From Juglans regia (lineage: Eukaryota > Streptophyta > Magnoliopsida > Fagales > Juglandaceae), in NCBI RefSeq assembly GCF_001411555.2, contig NC_049901.1, positions 7,698,681-7,762,680 of the forward strand: a stretch of DNA of 64,000 nucleotides, given 5' to 3'. Made by a program: the position numbers and the translations under genes. Of this stretch, positions 60,535 to 64,000 are shown one piece after another (within the stretch, counting starts at the first letter, position 1; every line of letters begins with the position of its first letter). The notes beneath the pieces were generated by a model, which was given only the letters and a program-made list of their open reading frames with translations, had not been told where the DNA came from and made no database searches.

Positions 60535-63500
60535 ATGATGTGGGGTTCTCCACCAATACCTGCACAAACGCGGGTGGCCACCATGGCAGAAAAATGTGAG
60601 AGTCTCAGCAGGGTTTTGGCTTGTAAAACTGGTGGAGGTGGTGGTAGGACTGGTGCTGGGTTTCCATCGTTTCTTCCTAAGGAGGTTGAGAAAATCAAAG
60701 ACCCTTTTGCCAGAACTTTGGCTCAGAGGATAGAGAGGCTTCCTGTACAGGTATCCTTGGCTAATTTTCCCCGTTGATTGTTACTGCTGTCTTCTCCAAG
60801 AACTCATGATTAGGCCAGTCAAATCCATTTTCAAAAAGTCGGACTACTCTGCCGTTCAGGTCAGGCCAGAGTAGCCCCTCAAGTCGATTACTTTATGTTT
60901 TTTTTATTTTTAATATATTTAAATATTTTAAAAAATATTTTAATATACTTAAAATCATTTTTTTAATTATTAAATAAACAAATAAATAAATAAATAAAAT
61001 TTTTTTCGCCAGTAGTCAAATTGAGCTGCACAACTTAGGAGGTAAAGTAATTTTTTCGTTTTCAAAATATGCTCCGGAGATTTTCTTACTATTTCAGTGC
61101 GAGAATTCTCAAGGATTCGTTTATTTTTATAGATAATATAAATTGAAATTAAAGTTAAAAAATTAAATAAAATATATATTTTTAATATTATTTTTATTTT
61201 AAAATTTGAAAAAATTAAATTATTTATTTTATTTTATATTAAAAATTAAAAAAATTATAATAATAATATAAAATGATATACATATTTTCTGAAAATAAAC
61301 TAAGCAAGGATGGTGCAGCATCATCTTCCCTTCTGAAAAACCGCCTAGGAAATAAATAATTAAATATCACGGTTATTTACTTTTTTTCCCCCTTTATTTA
61401 TTTATTTTTTACATTCAAATGTAATTCCTCCCATTCCATCGCCGACAATAAAATATCTTTCTATAAAGAAAAAAACCCGTCCCCTCGTCTGGTTAGTCAA
61501 TTCACATGAGATGTGATAAAATATTTTGTTAAAAATTAAATAAAATATTATTAAAATAAAATATTTTAATATAATTTTTATTTTAAGATTTGAAAAAATT
61601 TAATTATTTATTATATTTTATATAAAAATTTAAAAAAATTATAATGATAAAATGAGATGATTTTATATATCTAAATTGAGCCTAAGTAAAATCGTATGTT
61701 AAATAAAAACTAAGATATAAAATCTTTTCATTCAAATGATTCTATGATTAAAGCCAGGATTGACAATCTTGTTGCTTCTGATGGTCATACAGCTACTTCT
61801 ATAGTAGTCAATCTGAGATTTTCAAATCCACTGAGTTGATAGTATGACTTCAATCTTGTTGCTTGAAGTTCATCTCCTCTTTCACTAGCTTAATCTCCTT
61901 TAACTTTGCTCTATTCTCTGCCAATATGAGGCTAAGTTCCGACAGGGGTCACGACTTGGAGGACAGAGGTGGTGTAATGGAGATGCGGCTGGTTATGGTC
62001 TTTGTCTACTCGTTTTTTTCATTTTCCCCCCTTTATTACAATTTCAAATGGACCTTTTTTCCTATTCTCGTAAAAACTATTGACACATCATGTTCATAAA
62101 CGAGTTTACTGCTCAGTCAAACCCAGATTAGCCATGGACGTTTTCAATTCAAAATGGAGGTCAAATATGGAAAATGAATAAAAATCATGAAGTTTTGAAC
62201 TTTCCACAAACTTATTAATTCTGAATTTAGCAGAGACCATTTTGTTGTAGATGAATTCAAAATAATGATATTTTGGTAGAGATATGAATTATTTTCTCAG
62301 GATAAATTATCCAATTAGGTTGGGAACATTTTCACTATGCTCTCTAATGAAAAGATCTTTAGTCTTTTCTTCAACTTTCAATCCAAACATATTTTTTATT
62401 CTAAATAAATCTCATCTGTTTCGAAAAAACGTAAAAACAATATCACAAAACTTTATATTTTAAATGAGAGATGATATTTGTTTGTGGCATATATTTTTTA
62501 AAAACCTCAAAAACTCGTTGTTTTTAAATATATTTTTTAATGGGTCATCACTTTCGCAAACATAAATCCTTCCTCAGAAAAATGTTCTAAAAAATCTAAA
62601 AGTTTTATTTATGCAAACTTGTGTCGGGTTTGATCCATTACGGTGGCATTTTTGCTGCTGATAGGATATCAGATACAAAGAACGGAAACCAGAAAAATTG
62701 AACCAGGTTGGATTAAGTTTGGCTGAGCCTGACACGACAGTGAAATTCTTTTGGTATTATACCTACTTGTGATGTTTCTGGATTCACGGTGTGTTTGACT
62801 GTACACTGTTGGGCCCCTATGTGTAGAGTTTGGTTATATATGTTTGTGTGGCAGTCCGTTTTGATGATCCGAACCAACAAAGATCTTTTACATTTTTTTG
62901 GTGGATTTTCAAGGAGGCTTAAATATAGAGTGGACGCTTGGGCCGATGGGTCCAGAGGTGAAGCTCCCGGGAAAATTTGTTTGATGCTTTTTGGGTCTTG
63001 ATCCGACCCAACATTTAGTATACATTGTATTATCCTCTAGTATGGCTGCTGCACTATATTTACTTATCATCTGAAATAAAATTATTTGCAACTTCGTAGA
63101 CGTAGATACATTGTCGAACCACGTAAATTTTGTATCGTGTGTGATTGATTCCACCTTTTATTTTACTCCTTTTTTTCTTATCATTCACAACATTATGGTT
63201 CTTGGGTGGCATTCCTGTTATGATTGCAGATAGGAATCTCCGAAAGTTGCATAATGAGTAGCTGCGTAAAACCAATTATTCAAAGGGAGACCAATCCAAT
63301 GGTTCTCCTACATTGCTTTGACAGGTTTGAAATTACATGCAAGTTTGTCCAGGCTATAACATATCATCTGCTGCTACTTGTAAAAAAAACATATCGTCTG
63401 CTGAACCTGGTTTATTATGTTGTACTGTTTAGTTCTTGTTTAGAATGGAGGTGCACATACCCCTTGCTTGAAGAGGCTGGTCTGGAGGTTTGGGCCATCG

Positions 63501-63673
63501 ATGTTCTTGGATGGGGCTTCTCTGATTTAGGTCCACTTACATGTCTTTTCTATTGTTAGTTTTCTATTTAAGTTACAGCAGATTCTCTAATAATCTTTAT
63601 TTTATCATGCTTACCTGTATTAGAGAGGCTTCCACCATGCAACGCGGCATCCAAGCGTCACCACCTCTATCAG
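60535..63673 (+). CDS. CLD1: CLD1-like alpha/beta hydrolase (chlorophyll dephytylase type), 5' part
   Basis: Alpha/beta hydrolase of the chlorophyll dephytylase 1 type, which in Arabidopsis removes phytol from chlorophyll in thylakoids during photosystem repair. Only exons 60535-60750, 63230-63324, 63433-63530 and 63624-63673 are present (153 aa); the rest lies beyond the window. Recognisable blocks are FPSFLPKEVEKIKDPFARTL, VLLHCFDSSCLEWRCTYPLL, WAIDVLGWGFSDLERLPPC and KRHHLYQ. The catalytic Ser, Asp and His would be encoded downstream. The start is the first in-frame ATG after a stop at 60493; a better-context ATG (GCCACCATGG) occurs 16 codons in at 60583. The donor after exon 3 (GTCCAC) is weak but the reading and phase require it. 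Confidence 0.85.
60751..63229 (+). other. Intron 1 of the CLD1-like gene
   Basis: A 2.48 kb GT-AG intron (GTATCC ... GATTGCAG). It carries two family-A MITE copies, about 61120-61300 and 61498-61690, and otherwise AT-rich sequence. I see no further exon with correct phase. Confidence 0.7.
61498..61690. mobile_element. MITE-like element, family A, in the CLD1-like intron
   Basis: TCTGGTTAGTCAATTCACAT at the left, core AATTTAATTATTTATTATAT and AAATTATAATGATAAAATGA, right part ATATCTAAATTGAGCC. A related, more decayed copy lies at 61120-61300. Confidence 0.5.
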
Positions 63674-64000
63674 GTATTGCTGGATTGCTGTGACTCCTAA
63701 AATCCTATATTTTGTTGTTCCCCAATTAGGTTATTCTTTCTGAGTGGTAACAGGGTAAGAATAAATAAAGTAGCCCATAACCGAGTCTAGTCTAGTTTCA
63801 ACCAATTCATAGAAGTCCCAAGAACAGGATGCACACGCATCAACTCCATACCTTCCTTGTCCATTTAGAGCTATAATCTTTCTAAAGTGATCTTGTTACA
63901 AACAATGGCAATCACATTTACAGGGCTTAAATAAATTTCATCAGTGGGTCTCATGGTATATAACTACCAATAATGCGTTTCATGTGATTGTTTACCGACT

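Overview
The window is nuclear DNA of a woody eudicot, probably a rosid. Genes carry short GT-AG introns, intergenic DNA is AT-rich and full of small transposon relics, and the proteins match dicot families. The dominant small repeat, with ends like GTTTGGAT...ATCCAAAC and inner ATCTCATCTCA repeats, resembles elements I associate with walnut-family (Fagales) genomes; that placement is an inference. No plasmid, phage, CRISPR or bacterial operon structure is present.

Layout, left to right: a G3BP-like NTF2/RRM RNA-binding protein (1291-4737, +, 8 coding exons); a 6.7 kb MITE-rich spacer ending in a G-box cluster; an AFP/Ninja-type ABA/jasmonate co-repressor adaptor (11454-14764, +); convergent to it, an intronless RPK2-type LRR receptor kinase (15582-19028, -); a two-exon plant protein of unknown function (22654-23865, -); a small three-exon unknown protein (25625-26224, -); a divergent serine carboxypeptidase-like gene (31758-36432, +, 8 exons); a 5'-truncated LINE with target-site duplications (37209-39066); an intronless EXO70B1-type exocyst subunit (40700-42661, +); a 12-exon KH-domain gene of the RIK type (44982-53099, -); about 7 kb of nested repeats with a decayed tRNA-Pro(AGG); and the first four exons of a CLD1-like alpha/beta hydrolase, cut by the window end (60535-63673+, +).

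The genes form no pathway; this is ordinary plant gene neighbourhood. Coordinates of introns come from reading GT-AG borders and checking that phase and protein homology continue across each one.

The most interesting signals are in the non-coding part. Two L1-type LINE remnants still have 12-14 bp target-site duplications. Three ultra-short insertions (12-23 bp) are flanked by 12-18 bp duplications and carry a similar 3' tail (TTACTTA-like plus A run); I read them as extreme 5'-truncated retro-insertions. Others are a four-copy CACGTG cluster ahead of the AFP gene, a GC-AG 21-nt candidate microexon and a triple CAG splice acceptor in the G3BP-like gene, a possible cassette exon of RIK beside a MITE, and a tRNA-Pro relic whose changes look like CpG decay. 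I found no convincing new multi-gene system.
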